Assembly (NCBI GenBank): GCA_021817065.1
Contig: JAKAWH010000011.1
Location: 1-42,878, forward strand
Direction: 5' to 3'
Length of the DNA stretch: 42,878 bases
From: Actinomycetes bacterium
GTDB taxonomy: Bacteria > Actinomycetota > Acidimicrobiia > Acidimicrobiales > JAKAVM01
Made by a program: the position numbers and the translations under genes. A model generated the notes under the pieces. The model was not told the origin of the DNA and ran no database searches. It saw nothing but the letters and a program-made list of their open reading frames with translations. Every line of letters begins with the position of its first letter. The stretch's first letter is position 1. Of this stretch, positions 8,285 through 17,692 are shown piece by piece.

Positions 8285-9898
8285 TTAGGCCCGTCTCCGT
8301 TCCTCGGAGCGCCGTTCCGCCTCCAGGCGCTCCAAGCCGGTCGTCCCGTGCTCCACGTAGCGCATCGCGTCGGCGATCGCCCGATGCCCCGCCCGTTCCC
8401 CGATGAGCCGGTGCATCTCCTGGGCGATTTCCCGATAGACGGGATGTCCCTGCATCCCCGACCTCAGCTCGGTCAGGTGCATGGCCTCCCGGGCGTTCAT
8501 CTGCATCACGTAGCGAATCCGAAAAGCCAGCGAGAGAGCGTAGGGCGCCTGGGACGGGAACCGCTCCAACATCTCGTCGTACAGGTCCGACGAGCACTCG
8601 AGGACTTCCTCGTAGCGGTCGTTCAGGCCAGCCGCAAGAACGTCCGCCGGCACCGAATAGCCGAGACGGTTGGTGAACTGCTGCCATTCCACCGTTAGCA
8701 TCCTGTGTCGCTGGAGATCCCGGAACGCCCCGTAGTCCGAAACGACGTCGAAGCGATAGCTCGTCCGCTCCAGAGCGCGACCTGGGCGGTGGCGACGGTT
8801 GGCCCTCTCCCCGATATAGGCTGCGATAATCGAGAGTCTCTCTTCGTGAGACATACCCGCCACCACGGAACGAAGCTGGTCGTCAGGAAGATTGCTGAAT
8901 GGGTAGAGCATGGCACCGACGACCTTCTCCTCGCCGAGGCGATCGAAATCGGTAAGCGTCACCGAAGGCCGCGGTTCCGGGACGCAACGCGCGAGGAGGA
9001 ACTCCGAGGCAGCGTGGGTCGCCTCGCGACACTTGGAAAAATACTCGGTCCATGCCCCGCCCCGTTCTGGAACATCCAGTCGCTTGAGAAACGACGGGAT
9101 AACCTTCCGCAGCTCCGCGTGCATCATCTCCGCGTACTCACGTGCTTCGGGCAGCGGATGGCTTCTCATTCTCATCAGGAGCATCTCGTAGCTCTGGCCG
9201 CTGCCATAAATGCCGACATTGGAAAGCGACGCCGCAGGAAGGAGGCCCCGCAGCGCGTCCAGCGCTTTGGCTCGCACGGAACGGCGCCACGCGAAATCCG
9301 AGTCTCCCGGTTCCTTGGGGAATTCCCGCGCGTAGTAGGACTGCATCGCCGGAAGCAGGTCGGCATACGCGTCGAAAACGAAATCCATGTCGCCCACGTA
9401 GCGGGCACCCAGTGTCGACTCCAGAACAGCCGGATCCCGGAAATAACGGTACCGGCCATTCTCCAGCCGGGTGTCGTACGCGATATAACGAGTGGACTGC
9501 TCCAGATATGACGCGAGCCTTCCCCACTCGAGAATCTTGGTGAGTAGGTTGGAGGCCTGCTCACATGCCAGATGCACTCCCCCGAGCTGGGCCACCGAAT
9601 CATCGCCGTATTCGAAGAACACCTTGTCGTACAGTGCCTCGGCCCGTTCCAGCCCAACCGTCGCATCGATGGTGAGGTCGCCGCTGATGTCGAGCTCCCC
9701 TACGAACTCGTCCAGAAAGAGCCGGCGGAGACTCTTGGCGGAACGCGAGTAACGAGCGAACAACGCCCCCTTGACCACTTCGGGCAGGTTCACCAGAGCG
9801 AAAACCGGCTTGTCGAGATTCGTGAAGTAACGGCGGAGTATGTCCGCCTCCTCAGGAGTGAAGCTCTCCCGTACGAACGGAGCGAAGGAAGCCATCAC
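8285..9898 (-). CDS. Tandem-domain ThyX-like (FAD-dependent thymidylate synthase family) protein
   Basis: 537 aa, two related halves (EWGRLASYLEQSTRY and LQRHRMLTVEWQQF; FFEYGDDSVAQLGGVHLACE; NAREAMHLTELRSGMQGHPVYREIAQEMHRLI). Confidence 0.8.
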   Translation of the reverse strand: MMASFAPFVRESFTPEEADILRRYFTNLDKPVFALVNLPEVVKGALFARYSRSAKSLRRLFLDEFVGELDISGDLTIDATVGLERAEALYDKVFFEYGDDSVAQLGGVHLACEQASNLLTKILEWGRLASYLEQSTRYIAYDTRLENGRYRYFRDPAVLESTLGARYVGDMDFVFDAYADLLPAMQSYYAREFPKEPGDSDFAWRRSVRAKALDALRGLLPAASLSNVGIYGSGQSYEMLLMRMRSHPLPEAREYAEMMHAELRKVIPSFLKRLDVPERGGAWTEYFSKCREATHAASEFLLARCVPEPRPSVTLTDFDRLGEEKVVGAMLYPFSNLPDDQLRSVVAGMSHEERLSIIAAYIGERANRRHRPGRALERTSYRFDVVSDYGAFRDLQRHRMLTVEWQQFTNRLGYSVPADVLAAGLNDRYEEVLECSSDLYDEMLERFPSQAPYALSLAFRIRYVMQMNAREAMHLTELRSGMQGHPVYREIAQEMHRLIGERAGHRAIADAMRYVEHGTTGLERLEAERRSEERRRA

Positions 9899-9943
9899 CG
9901 AACCCGTCCCAAGATGGTCTTCGCCCTCCCGGCAACCTCGGTC

Positions 9944-9982
9944 ATCGACAGGGGGGCCGGATCGACAGGGGGGCCGGATCGA
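9944..9982. repeat. 17-nt direct tandem repeat, 2.3 copies
   Basis: atcgacaggggggccgg at 9944-9960 and 9961-9977, then atcga; lies between the helicase stop and the ThyX-like start. Confidence 0.9.
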
Positions 9983-10068
9983 ATGAGCGGGTCACAACGA
10001 TCCCAAGATTACGGCCACTGCGAGCTCCAGTCGGGGACCTCTCCTCCCCGGCAGGCTCTCGGTGCTCC

Positions 10069-12246
10069 TCACCTCGGAACGCTGCCGGTCAGGCTGGCCG
10101 GGTTGGCTAAAGCTACCACCCCGCGCCACATCGATGTGACCCCCTGAGCGGCAGCCTCGCGGGTCGCGGTCACAGGGGAAACCTCCGAGACCTGGCGGAG
10201 CAAGTCCAGGAGCTGCTTGATGTTGCGGACGAAATCCCCAGGAGGCATCCCTTCCTGCCCCAGGGCGACTGCCAGGTCGGCTCCTGAGGTCCAACGTCGC
10301 GCCATCGAGGCGAACCCGGAATCAGGGGGTCGAGTCGCCGGCAGCCCGGCATCTTCCTCCAGGGTGGCGATATGGAAGGCGATCTGCTGGATCTCCCGGA
10401 ATCGATCCCAGACCTGCCGTCCCTGGCGAGCGGTCCCCGCGGGGCGGTCTCCCGGTCCCCCGCGGCTGAGTCGCGGCTCGTAGATCACCGAGGACACGAC
10501 TGCGGCCAGATCGGCGGGCTCCAGCCCGTCGAAGAGTCCGGCTTCGAGCACCTCGGACACCAGCAGATCGGACTCGTGGTAGATCCGGGAGAGCCGCTCC
10601 CCCTTGGCCGTCAGCGCCCACCCGGAGAGGTAGCCCTCTTGGGCGAGAAGACCGGTCACCCGGTCAAATGTCCGCGACAGTGCGTGGGTGTGGCTGTCTA
10701 TCCGCCGCGACAGATTCGTGCGGCGGGCAGAAGGGGGAAGGGCGCGAAGCTCGGCCTCCAGACGAACCACTTCTGCATCGGACCGGAACTGGGCGAAGGA
10801 GAGGTTGAGGAACCCCCGCGCCTCATCCTCCCGGTGGGTCCTGATCAGATTGGCGGCCATGTTGTAGGTCGGACGGAAGGAAGACTTCAGTTCGAACGAC
10901 CGGGCCGACGCCAGCGAAGCTACCGAAGAGAAGGGCTCCACCGGCGACCAGAGCACAACGCCGTATCCCACCTCGTCCAATCCCCGACGCCCCGCTCTTC
11001 CGGTGAATTGGGTGTACTCACCGGGGGTCAGGTGTTCGTGGCGCTCGCCGGTGAACTTGCTCAACTTCTCGATGACCACCGAACGCGCCGGCATGTTGAT
11101 ACCCAGGGAAAGGGTCTCGGTGGCGAACACAGCCTTCACCAGCGACAATGCGAAGCATGCCTCCACGGCTTCCTTGAAAGGGGGCACAAGGCCTGCATGG
11201 TGGGCGGCAATGCCCACCTCCAGGCATGCGAGCCACCGTCCGTATCCCAGAACGTCGAGATCGCGATCGGACAGCTCCTCGACCGCTGCCTCGGCGATCT
11301 CACGGATCGTTTCCCGTTCTTCGGAGGTCGTCAGCCGAATGCCTGCCTCCAGGCACGATATCGCTGCTCTCTCGCATCCATCGCGCGAGAAGACGAAGTA
11401 GATCGCCGGTAGCATCTCCCGAGCAGAGAGTTCCTCCACCACTTCGATCCTGCTCGGACTCGTGATCCGTCCCTTGTGGTGAACGTGGTGCTTCCACGGC
11501 TCGCCTCCCCTCACCCCCATTCGGGCCGATTCCGGCCCATCCAGCGCGGCAGCATCCGGGTTGGGACGCCCCTTGACGAATGTCGGCAGGAGCCGAACCC
11601 GGCGGGAACGTCGATCTGCCGCCATATACAGGTTCTCCAGGTTCACCGGACGCCGCTCCTCGATGACCAGATCGGTTGCGCCCCGTACAGTAGAAAGCCA
11701 CTCCCCGAACTCCTCGACATTCGATACTGTCGCCGAGAGGCATACCAGCGCGACCTCGACCGGGAGCTGGACGATGACCTCTTCCCACACGCCTCCCCGG
11801 TAAGGGTTCTGCAGGTAGTGGACCTCATCCAGGATGACGCAGGCGAGTCCGGACAGGGTCGGAGAGGACTCGTAAATCATGTTCCGCAGAACTTCTGTCG
11901 TCATCACCACCACCGGCATCTCGCCGTTGACGGAGACGTCCCCGGTCAATAGGCCCACCTCGCCAGGACCGTATACAGCAGCGAAATCGGCATATTTCTG
12001 GTTGGAGAGCGCCTTCAGGGGAGTCGTGTAGAACGCCTTCTTCCCGATCGAAAGAGCGCGGGCTACCGCATACTCGGCGACTGCGGTCTTGCCCGATCCG
12101 GTGGGAGCAGCGACCAGCACCGAGTGCCCCTGCGACACTGAACTCATCGCCTGACGCTGAAAAGGATCGAAACGCATGGCCCGGATCTTCTCGAAGTCTC
12201 CGGGAAGGATCACCTGGCTTCGCCTCCTGTGGATTCCGCTTCCCAA
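10069..12246 (-). CDS. helY: Ski2/Mtr4-like DEAD/DEAH-box RNA helicase (HelY-type)
   Basis: AAPTGSGKTAVAEYAVARAL, TTPLKALSNQKYADF, VILDEVHYLQNPYRGGVWEEVI, LSATVSNVEEF, TETLSLGINMPARSVV, GRAGRRGLDEVGYG. Lies next to tatC as in mycobacteria. Confidence 0.88.
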   Translation of the reverse strand: MGSGIHRRRSQVILPGDFEKIRAMRFDPFQRQAMSSVSQGHSVLVAAPTGSGKTAVAEYAVARALSIGKKAFYTTPLKALSNQKYADFAAVYGPGEVGLLTGDVSVNGEMPVVVMTTEVLRNMIYESSPTLSGLACVILDEVHYLQNPYRGGVWEEVIVQLPVEVALVCLSATVSNVEEFGEWLSTVRGATDLVIEERRPVNLENLYMAADRRSRRVRLLPTFVKGRPNPDAAALDGPESARMGVRGGEPWKHHVHHKGRITSPSRIEVVEELSAREMLPAIYFVFSRDGCERAAISCLEAGIRLTTSEERETIREIAEAAVEELSDRDLDVLGYGRWLACLEVGIAAHHAGLVPPFKEAVEACFALSLVKAVFATETLSLGINMPARSVVIEKLSKFTGERHEHLTPGEYTQFTGRAGRRGLDEVGYGVVLWSPVEPFSSVASLASARSFELKSSFRPTYNMAANLIRTHREDEARGFLNLSFAQFRSDAEVVRLEAELRALPPSARRTNLSRRIDSHTHALSRTFDRVTGLLAQEGYLSGWALTAKGERLSRIYHESDLLVSEVLEAGLFDGLEPADLAAVVSSVIYEPRLSRGGPGDRPAGTARQGRQVWDRFREIQQIAFHIATLEEDAGLPATRPPDSGFASMARRWTSGADLAVALGQEGMPPGDFVRNIKQLLDLLRQVSEVSPVTATREAAAQGVTSMWRGVVALANPASLTGSVPR

Positions 12247-12250
12247 TGGA

Positions 12251-13015
12251 TCATCGGCGCGCGAGCTTCCCGATCCCTATCGCTACGAAGTAGAACGCGC
12301 ACATCGGCCCGGCCAACGCGAGGAAGGAAAACGGGTCGGAGCTGGGGATGAAGATTGCAGCGGCAGCCGTAATGGCCACCACTGCGATGCGCCAGTGGGT
12401 CAGCAACTGCGCGGGAGAGACAACACCCGCCAATTCCAATGCGACCAGAACCACCGGGAACTCGAACGCCACCCCGAACGCCAGCATCAACAACGTGATC
12501 AGGTTCACGTAGTTGCTCGGCGTGTACATCAAGGTGAGTCCGGGGCCCCCCACCGCGGACAGCCAGTGAAGCGCCTTGGGGAAAACCAGATAGGCAACTA
12601 CCGCACCAACCCCGAAAAGAACGATCGACGAGCAGATGAACGGTACCGCGTACTTCTTCTCGTTGCGCTTGAGGCCGGGGGTAATGAAGCGCCAGATCTC
12701 CCACAAGATCACCGGCGAGGCTACGAACGCGCCCAGATAGATAACGACCTTCATCCGGATGGACAGACCGTCCAAGGGGCCGATCTGGACCAGTGCGCAG
12801 CTGTGGCGGGCCCCCACCACCCGGCAGTAGGGCTTCTGGAGTAGGGTAAGAACCCGCGAGTAGAGGACGAACCACGCTAGAGCTGTCCCAACCGCCAACG
12901 CCGCAACTGCCTTGATCAGCCGGCTTCGCAACTCGCCGAGGTGTTCGATCAGGGTCATCTCGTCAGGCGCGGGGCGCCGGGAACGGCGGCGCAAGATGCT
13001 GGAAATGAAGCTCAT
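12251..13015 (-). CDS. tatC: Sec-independent protein translocase TatC
   Basis: MTLIEHLGELRSRLIKA...ASPVILWEIWRFITPGLKRNEKKYAVPF...EFPVVLVALELAGVVSPAQLLTHWR...PSSDPFSFLALAGPM. Start chosen at MSFISSIL; the ORF extends to 13075. Confidence 0.95.
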   Translation of the reverse strand: MSFISSILRRRSRRPAPDEMTLIEHLGELRSRLIKAVAALAVGTALAWFVLYSRVLTLLQKPYCRVVGARHSCALVQIGPLDGLSIRMKVVIYLGAFVASPVILWEIWRFITPGLKRNEKKYAVPFICSSIVLFGVGAVVAYLVFPKALHWLSAVGGPGLTLMYTPSNYVNLITLLMLAFGVAFEFPVVLVALELAGVVSPAQLLTHWRIAVVAITAAAAIFIPSSDPFSFLALAGPMCAFYFVAIGIGKLARR

Positions 13016-13180
13016 CTCTGGTGCCCTCGCGCGACAGGGGCGAGAATGCCGTCCCGGGACCGGGTGGCCGAGCATCGCATCGGTCAGTTGAGACTGGGGT
13101 CGGCCGGCATCGGCTCCGGGCGTATCCCTTCCCCGCCGGCTACCGCGCCGTTCCTGCCGCTCTCAGCGGCCGGATTCACC

Positions 13181-13222
13181 GCGACCTGCGAATTCCCGGG
13201 CGCGACCTGCGAATTCCCGGGC
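13181..13222. repeat. 21-nt tandem repeat, 2 copies
   Basis: gcgacctgcgaattcccgggc at 13181-13201 and 13202-13222 (PGNSQVA x2 on the minus strand in the frame of ORF 13084..13470). Confidence 0.9.
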
Positions 13223-13268
13223 GCGGGCGAGGCGTTCCCGGCAACATCCGCCCGCAATCCTCCGGATG

Positions 13269-13571
13269 TCACCGATCCCGTCCCGAGAACCGAGCGCAGC
13301 GAACTACCGATCGAGGAAACCGATTCGTGCAATCCGGCGAACGGGCTCTCCATCCGGCGAGAATGTTCCCGCCCCCCGTTCCGGCTCCGTTGCCGCCCGG
13401 AAGCTCGTCCAAGACCCCCTTGACCTCCGACTCCACACTCTCGCGCAGGCGATGCAGCTCCCCAAGCCATCGCCCTGCCTGGCGCACCATCGACGGCAGT
13501 CTCTCGGGCCCCAAGACGAAAAGCGCCAACATCAGGACGACCGATATCTTGGGGAGGCTCAGGTCGAACAC
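13269..13571 (-). CDS. tatB: TatA/TatB-type twin-arginine translocase subunit
   Basis: MFDLSLPKISVVLMLALFVLGPERLPSMVRQAGRWLGELHRLRESVESEVKGVLDEL: TatB-like TM + P-E-R/K-LP + amphipathic helix. The C-terminal frame is uncertain (see finding). Confidence 0.85.
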   Translation of the reverse strand: MFDLSLPKISVVLMLALFVLGPERLPSMVRQAGRWLGELHRLRESVESEVKGVLDELPGGNGAGTGGGNILAGWRARSPDCTNRFPRSVVRCARFSGRDR

Positions 13572-13615
13572 GATCCGAGTCTACCGGCGGGGCCCGCCGG
13601 CCCGGTCCCGCCGAC

Positions 13616-14275
13616 CTAGAAGAAGTGGATGCGGTCCAGCGGCCACACCCGCATGATCACCCGACCCACGATCCGCGTCTCGGACACTTCGCCGAAGGCG
13701 CGGCTGTCCTCCGATTCGCCCCGGTTGTCTCCCATCACGAACATGAAACCCGGTTTGACCTTCTGGAGTGGGATTGCCGGCCCCGGGTTGGTTCCGGGGG
13801 GCAGCCATGGCTGGGCTATCACCTTGCCGTCAATGAGAACTTGGCCCTGGCTGTTCGAGGAGATGGTGTCGCCAGGAAGGCCAATGACCCGCTTGACCAG
13901 GTCCTTGATGGAGGGGTCGTTCTTCATCGGATTGGAGAAGACCACGATGTCACCCCGATGCACCGGGTGCATATCGTAGGACAGTTTGTCTACCAGAATC
14001 CGGTCATGGACCATCAGAGTCGGCTCCATCGAGCCGGAGGGAATGAAGAAGGCTTGGAGGACGAAGGTCTTGACCACGAACGCCACGCCCAGGGCGATGG
14101 CGATGATAACTAACCACTCGATCATCCGGCGCATGGCGCCCGGCGGAGGAGGCGGACCCGAGCCCACCGGCCTACTCCCGGAGCGCGGTGCAACGGGGGC
14201 GCCGGACTCCCCGCCGCTCTCCGTCCGCGCTCCAGACGACGGCAGGGAGAACCTGGGGGAACTGGTGTGAGCCAC
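13616..14275 (-). CDS. lepB: Signal peptidase I
   Basis: FFIPSGSMEPTL (catalytic Ser), GDIVVFSNP, DLVKRVIGLPGDTI (catalytic Lys), VMGDNRGESEDSRAFG. Confidence 0.95.
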   Translation of the reverse strand: MAHTSSPRFSLPSSGARTESGGESGAPVAPRSGSRPVGSGPPPPPGAMRRMIEWLVIIAIALGVAFVVKTFVLQAFFIPSGSMEPTLMVHDRILVDKLSYDMHPVHRGDIVVFSNPMKNDPSIKDLVKRVIGLPGDTISSNSQGQVLIDGKVIAQPWLPPGTNPGPAIPLQKVKPGFMFVMGDNRGESEDSRAFGEVSETRIVGRVIMRVWPLDRIHFF

Positions 14276-14371
14276 GGTGTAACGAGGCTACCTGCTCTGA
14301 GGAACCCTTTGAGTACACCCCCTGTGCGCCTCACGCGCCGAGCCTGCCGGGATGCCGCCCGGCGGCGACCC

Positions 14372-15730
14372 TCAGAGGCTGGCGATCAGTTTCTCGACCC
14401 TCTCGTCGTGTGACTTGAACGGGTCTTTGCACAGGACCGTACGCTGCGCCTGATCGTTCAGCTTCAGATGCACCCAGTCGACGGTGAAGTCCCTGCGTCG
14501 CTGCTTGGCCTTGCGGATGAACTCGCCGCGCAGGCGAGCGCGCGTCGTTTGAGGCGGATTCTCCACCGCGTCGGCGATCTGCTCGTCGGTGCAGGTACGC
14601 TCCATCAACCCGCGTTTCTGCATCCTGTAGAAGAGGCTCCGGTCCATTGCCACGTCGTGGTACTGCAGGTCGATGAGGGCGACGCGCGGGTGAGTGAGGG
14701 GCATCTGGTTCTTCGCCCTATACGCCTCGATCAGGTGGTGCTTCGCCACCCAATCACACTCGCGGGTCAGCGAGAGGGGATCACTCTCGATCCCTTCCAG
14801 GCAGTGCTTCCACATCGCCAGTGCCTTGGTCTCCACCGGCCCGAGGCTCCGCCGCGCCGCGAACTTCTCCGCCTTGGCGAAGTACTCGGACTGGATGTCG
14901 AAAGCGCTGACCTCTCGCCCGTTGGCGAGCCGGACTTTCCTCTTGCAGGCGATATCGTGGCTGATCTCGCGGATCGCCCGGATCGGGTTCTCCAGGGTCA
15001 TGTCCCGGAGGACGGTGTTCTTGTCCTCGAGCATCCGAAGAAGGATCGATGTGGCACCGACCTTGAGAAAAGTGGCATATTCGCTCATGTTGGAGTCCCC
15101 CACGATGACGTGGAGCCTCCGGAACTTCTCGGCATCGGCATGGGGTTCATCCCGCGTATTGATGATCGGACGCGAACGCGTGGTCGCCGAGGACACCCCC
15201 TCCCAGATGTGCTCGGCCCGCTGGGAGATGCAATACATCGCCCCTCGGGCCGTCTGGAGAACCTTGCCGGCGCCCGCGTAAATCTGGCGCGAGACAAGAA
15301 AGGGGATCAGAACCTCTGCGTAGTGCCCCAGATCGTCTCCCCGCAGAGTCAGATAATTCTCGTGGCACCCGTAGGAGTTCCCTGCCGAATCAGTATTGTT
15401 CTTGAAAAGATAGATGTGCCCGCGGATCCCCTCCTCGCGCAGCCGGTGATCCGCTGCCAGGAGGAGCTGCTCGAGAATCCTCTCACCCGCCTTGTCGTGC
15501 GCAACGAGGTCGTCCACCGAATCGCACTCCGGCGTGGCGTACTCGGGGTGACTTCCCACGTCCAGGTACAAGCGTGCACCGTTCTCCAGGAACACGTTCG
15601 ATGAACGACCCCAACTCACTACCCGCCGGAAAAGATACCGGGCAACCTCGTCGGGCGATAGGCGCCGCTGGCCGCGGAGCACGCAGGTGACCCCATATTC
15701 GTTCTCCAGGCCGAATATGCGCTTGTCCAC
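14372..15730 (-). CDS. pafA: Pup--protein ligase PafA
   Basis: [34 protein letters not shown]...[16 protein letters not shown]...[24 protein letters not shown]...[39 protein letters not shown]. Confidence 0.96.
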   Translation of the reverse strand: MDKRIFGLENEYGVTCVLRGQRRLSPDEVARYLFRRVVSWGRSSNVFLENGARLYLDVGSHPEYATPECDSVDDLVAHDKAGERILEQLLLAADHRLREEGIRGHIYLFKNNTDSAGNSYGCHENYLTLRGDDLGHYAEVLIPFLVSRQIYAGAGKVLQTARGAMYCISQRAEHIWEGVSSATTRSRPIINTRDEPHADAEKFRRLHVIVGDSNMSEYATFLKVGATSILLRMLEDKNTVLRDMTLENPIRAIREISHDIACKRKVRLANGREVSAFDIQSEYFAKAEKFAARRSLGPVETKALAMWKHCLEGIESDPLSLTRECDWVAKHHLIEAYRAKNQMPLTHPRVALIDLQYHDVAMDRSLFYRMQKRGLMERTCTDEQIADAVENPPQTTRARLRGEFIRKAKQRRRDFTVDWVHLKLNDQAQRTVLCKDPFKSHDERVEKLIASL

Positions 15731-15756
15731 TACGGCTCCACGCTAACCCGCGGGGT

Positions 15757-16431
15757 TCAGAGGACGGCCGCCAGCTCCTCGGCGGGAATCCGGCGGAAAG
15801 CCCGGCGCCCGTTGGAACGCTCCAGTACGGCCACCTCGAGATCGGTCGCGGTGAGGCTCCGGTCCGGCCCTGTCAAAGCCGACACCGCGAGGCGGGTCCC
15901 TTCGGCGAAGGACATCGACTCCGCCCATCCTTGCTCGACCTTCTCGCTGATCGATTCGGAGTCACCTCCCAGCACGGTGAAATTGTCCTCATCCATCACC
16001 GTTCCGTCGTAGAGGATGTGGAACATGGCGTCCTCCCCGATGACCGGTCCCACCTCGGCGACCAGGATCTCGACCTCAAGGGGCTTCATCTCGTGGGTAA
16101 AGACCGACCCCAGGTAATTGGCGTACACGTTGGCCAAAGAGCGGGCATCCACGTCGTGGCGGCTGTAGGCGTATCCCTTGGTGTCCGCGTGACGAACTCC
16201 CGCCACCCGAAGTTGATCGAACTCGTTGTATTTGCCCACACCGGCGAACGCGATGCGATCGTAGATCTCGCTCACCTTGTGGAGGCTCTTGGAAGGATTC
16301 TCGGCCACCAGGAGCACTCCATTCTGGTAGGTGAGACCCACCAGCGACTTGCCACGGGCGATACCCTTTCGCGCATAGTCGGCCCGGTCCTGCATGACCT
16401 GCTCGGGAGCGACGTAGTAGGGAATACTCAC
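15757..16431 (-). CDS. prcA: 20S proteasome alpha subunit
   Basis: (V)SIPYYVAPEQVMQDRADYARKGIARGKSLVGLTYQNGVLLVAENPSKSLHKVSEIYDRIAFAGVGKYNEFD. GTG start at 16431 inferred from the canonical N-terminus; the ORF extends to 16527. Confidence 0.94.
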   Translation of the reverse strand: MSIPYYVAPEQVMQDRADYARKGIARGKSLVGLTYQNGVLLVAENPSKSLHKVSEIYDRIAFAGVGKYNEFDQLRVAGVRHADTKGYAYSRHDVDARSLANVYANYLGSVFTHEMKPLEVEILVAEVGPVIGEDAMFHILYDGTVMDEDNFTVLGGDSESISEKVEQGWAESMSFAEGTRLAVSALTGPDRSLTATDLEVAVLERSNGRRAFRRIPAEELAAVL

Positions 16432-16465
16432 TGGCCCGCTTCCCCTCGTCGCACCGTGTCGCGCT

Positions 16466-17338
16466 TCACGTGGTACTCCCTCGTGGCTTGGCTCTCCGGG
16501 CCTTGGGCGCCGGAACCGCGACCTCACCGGCCCCCCGATCGGCAGCAGCCGCCTGGGAGCGGTCGGCGATCAGTTGGTTGAACAACCCGGCGATCTCTTC
16601 CTCCGAAACAGGTTCGAACCCGGATTCGGTGATGGTGGCAACGGTCGGGTAGATCCCCCGGATGACGTCCGGTCCACCGGTCGCCGAGTCCTCTTCGGCA
16701 GCTTCGTACAGAGCGGTCAGGGCGAGGCGGATCACCTCGTCGCGGCTCATCCCCTCCCGATACCCGAGTTTGATTGTGGTGCGAGCGTCCCGTCCGCCCG
16801 AGCCGGTCGCATGATGCTCGGTCTCCTCGTACCGTCCACCGGCCACGTCATAGCTGAAGATCCGACCGCGCCGGTGATTGTGGTCGAACCCGGCGAAGAG
16901 TGGCACCACCACCATCCCCTGCATGGCCATCGGCAAGTTCGACCGGACCATAATGGCAAGCTGGTTGGCCTTGCCCTCCAAGGTGAGCGCACGCCCCTCC
17001 ACCTTCTCGTAGTGCTCGAGTTGCGTCTGAAAGAGCTTGACCAGATCGACAGCCGGACCTGCCGCACCGGCGATTGCCACCCCGGAGAACGCGTCTGCCG
17101 GCATCACCTTCTCCATTCGGCGGTGGGCGATCGCGTGCCCCTCGGTGGCCCGCCGATCGCCGACCATCACCACACCGCCGGCGAATCGGATGGCCGCCAC
17201 GGTGGTCCCGTGCGCCACGGAGACAGGGGACCCACCGGCCATCGCCTCGGGTACCGGCGGAAGGTGCCCGGTGGCCGCCAGCAAATGGAGAAAGTTCGGA
17301 CCCGGGTCGGCAGAAAGGTCGAATACGGGGAGGTTCAC
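16466..17338 (-). CDS. prcB: 20S proteasome beta subunit with propeptide
   Basis: Propeptide ending HG|TTVAAIRFAGGVVMVGDRRATEGHAIAHRRMEKV (N-terminal Thr nucleophile). Confidence 0.95.
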   Translation of the reverse strand: MNLPVFDLSADPGPNFLHLLAATGHLPPVPEAMAGGSPVSVAHGTTVAAIRFAGGVVMVGDRRATEGHAIAHRRMEKVMPADAFSGVAIAGAAGPAVDLVKLFQTQLEHYEKVEGRALTLEGKANQLAIMVRSNLPMAMQGMVVVPLFAGFDHNHRRGRIFSYDVAGGRYEETEHHATGSGGRDARTTIKLGYREGMSRDEVIRLALTALYEAAEEDSATGGPDVIRGIYPTVATITESGFEPVSEEEIAGLFNQLIADRSQAAAADRGAGEVAVPAPKARRAKPRGSTT

Positions 17339-17365
17339 GACGGAAAGTGTGCGTTCAGGCGAGGG

Positions 17366-17563
17366 TTACTCGCCGCCCTTTTGCACGTAGTTGCGGACGA
17401 ACTCCTCCGCATTGTCCTCCAATACCTCGTCAATCTCGTCGAGTAGTTCATCCATCTCCGCTTTGAGAGCCTCGGCCTTGTCGGAGCTCTGTGCGGCCTC
17501 ATCCTCGACCGCTGTCTCGGTCCGGGCAGGTGCCTGCTTCTTCTTCAGTTCTCTTTCTGGCAT
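17366..17563 (-). CDS. pup: Prokaryotic ubiquitin-like protein Pup
   Basis: 65 aa; ...EALKAEMDELLDEIDEVLEDNAEEFVRNYVQKGGE, ends GGE, directly upstream of prcB. Confidence 0.97.
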   Translation of the reverse strand: MPERELKKKQAPARTETAVEDEAAQSSDKAEALKAEMDELLDEIDEVLEDNAEEFVRNYVQKGGE

Positions 17564-17692
17564 CTCTCAGCTGCTTTCAAGCTACTTCGCATGACGTTCG
17601 TTACATCTATGTATAACGTGTCGGCCTCGGTATTCCCTGCCTTTACCGTAGTGCGCCCGGCGCGCCTGGGGGGGTACATCCGGACTTCCCTT

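Noticed and set aside
10372-11412. 346-aa plus-strand ORF opposite the helicase gene
   Set aside because: Antisense to a clear Ski2-like helicase; no family features.
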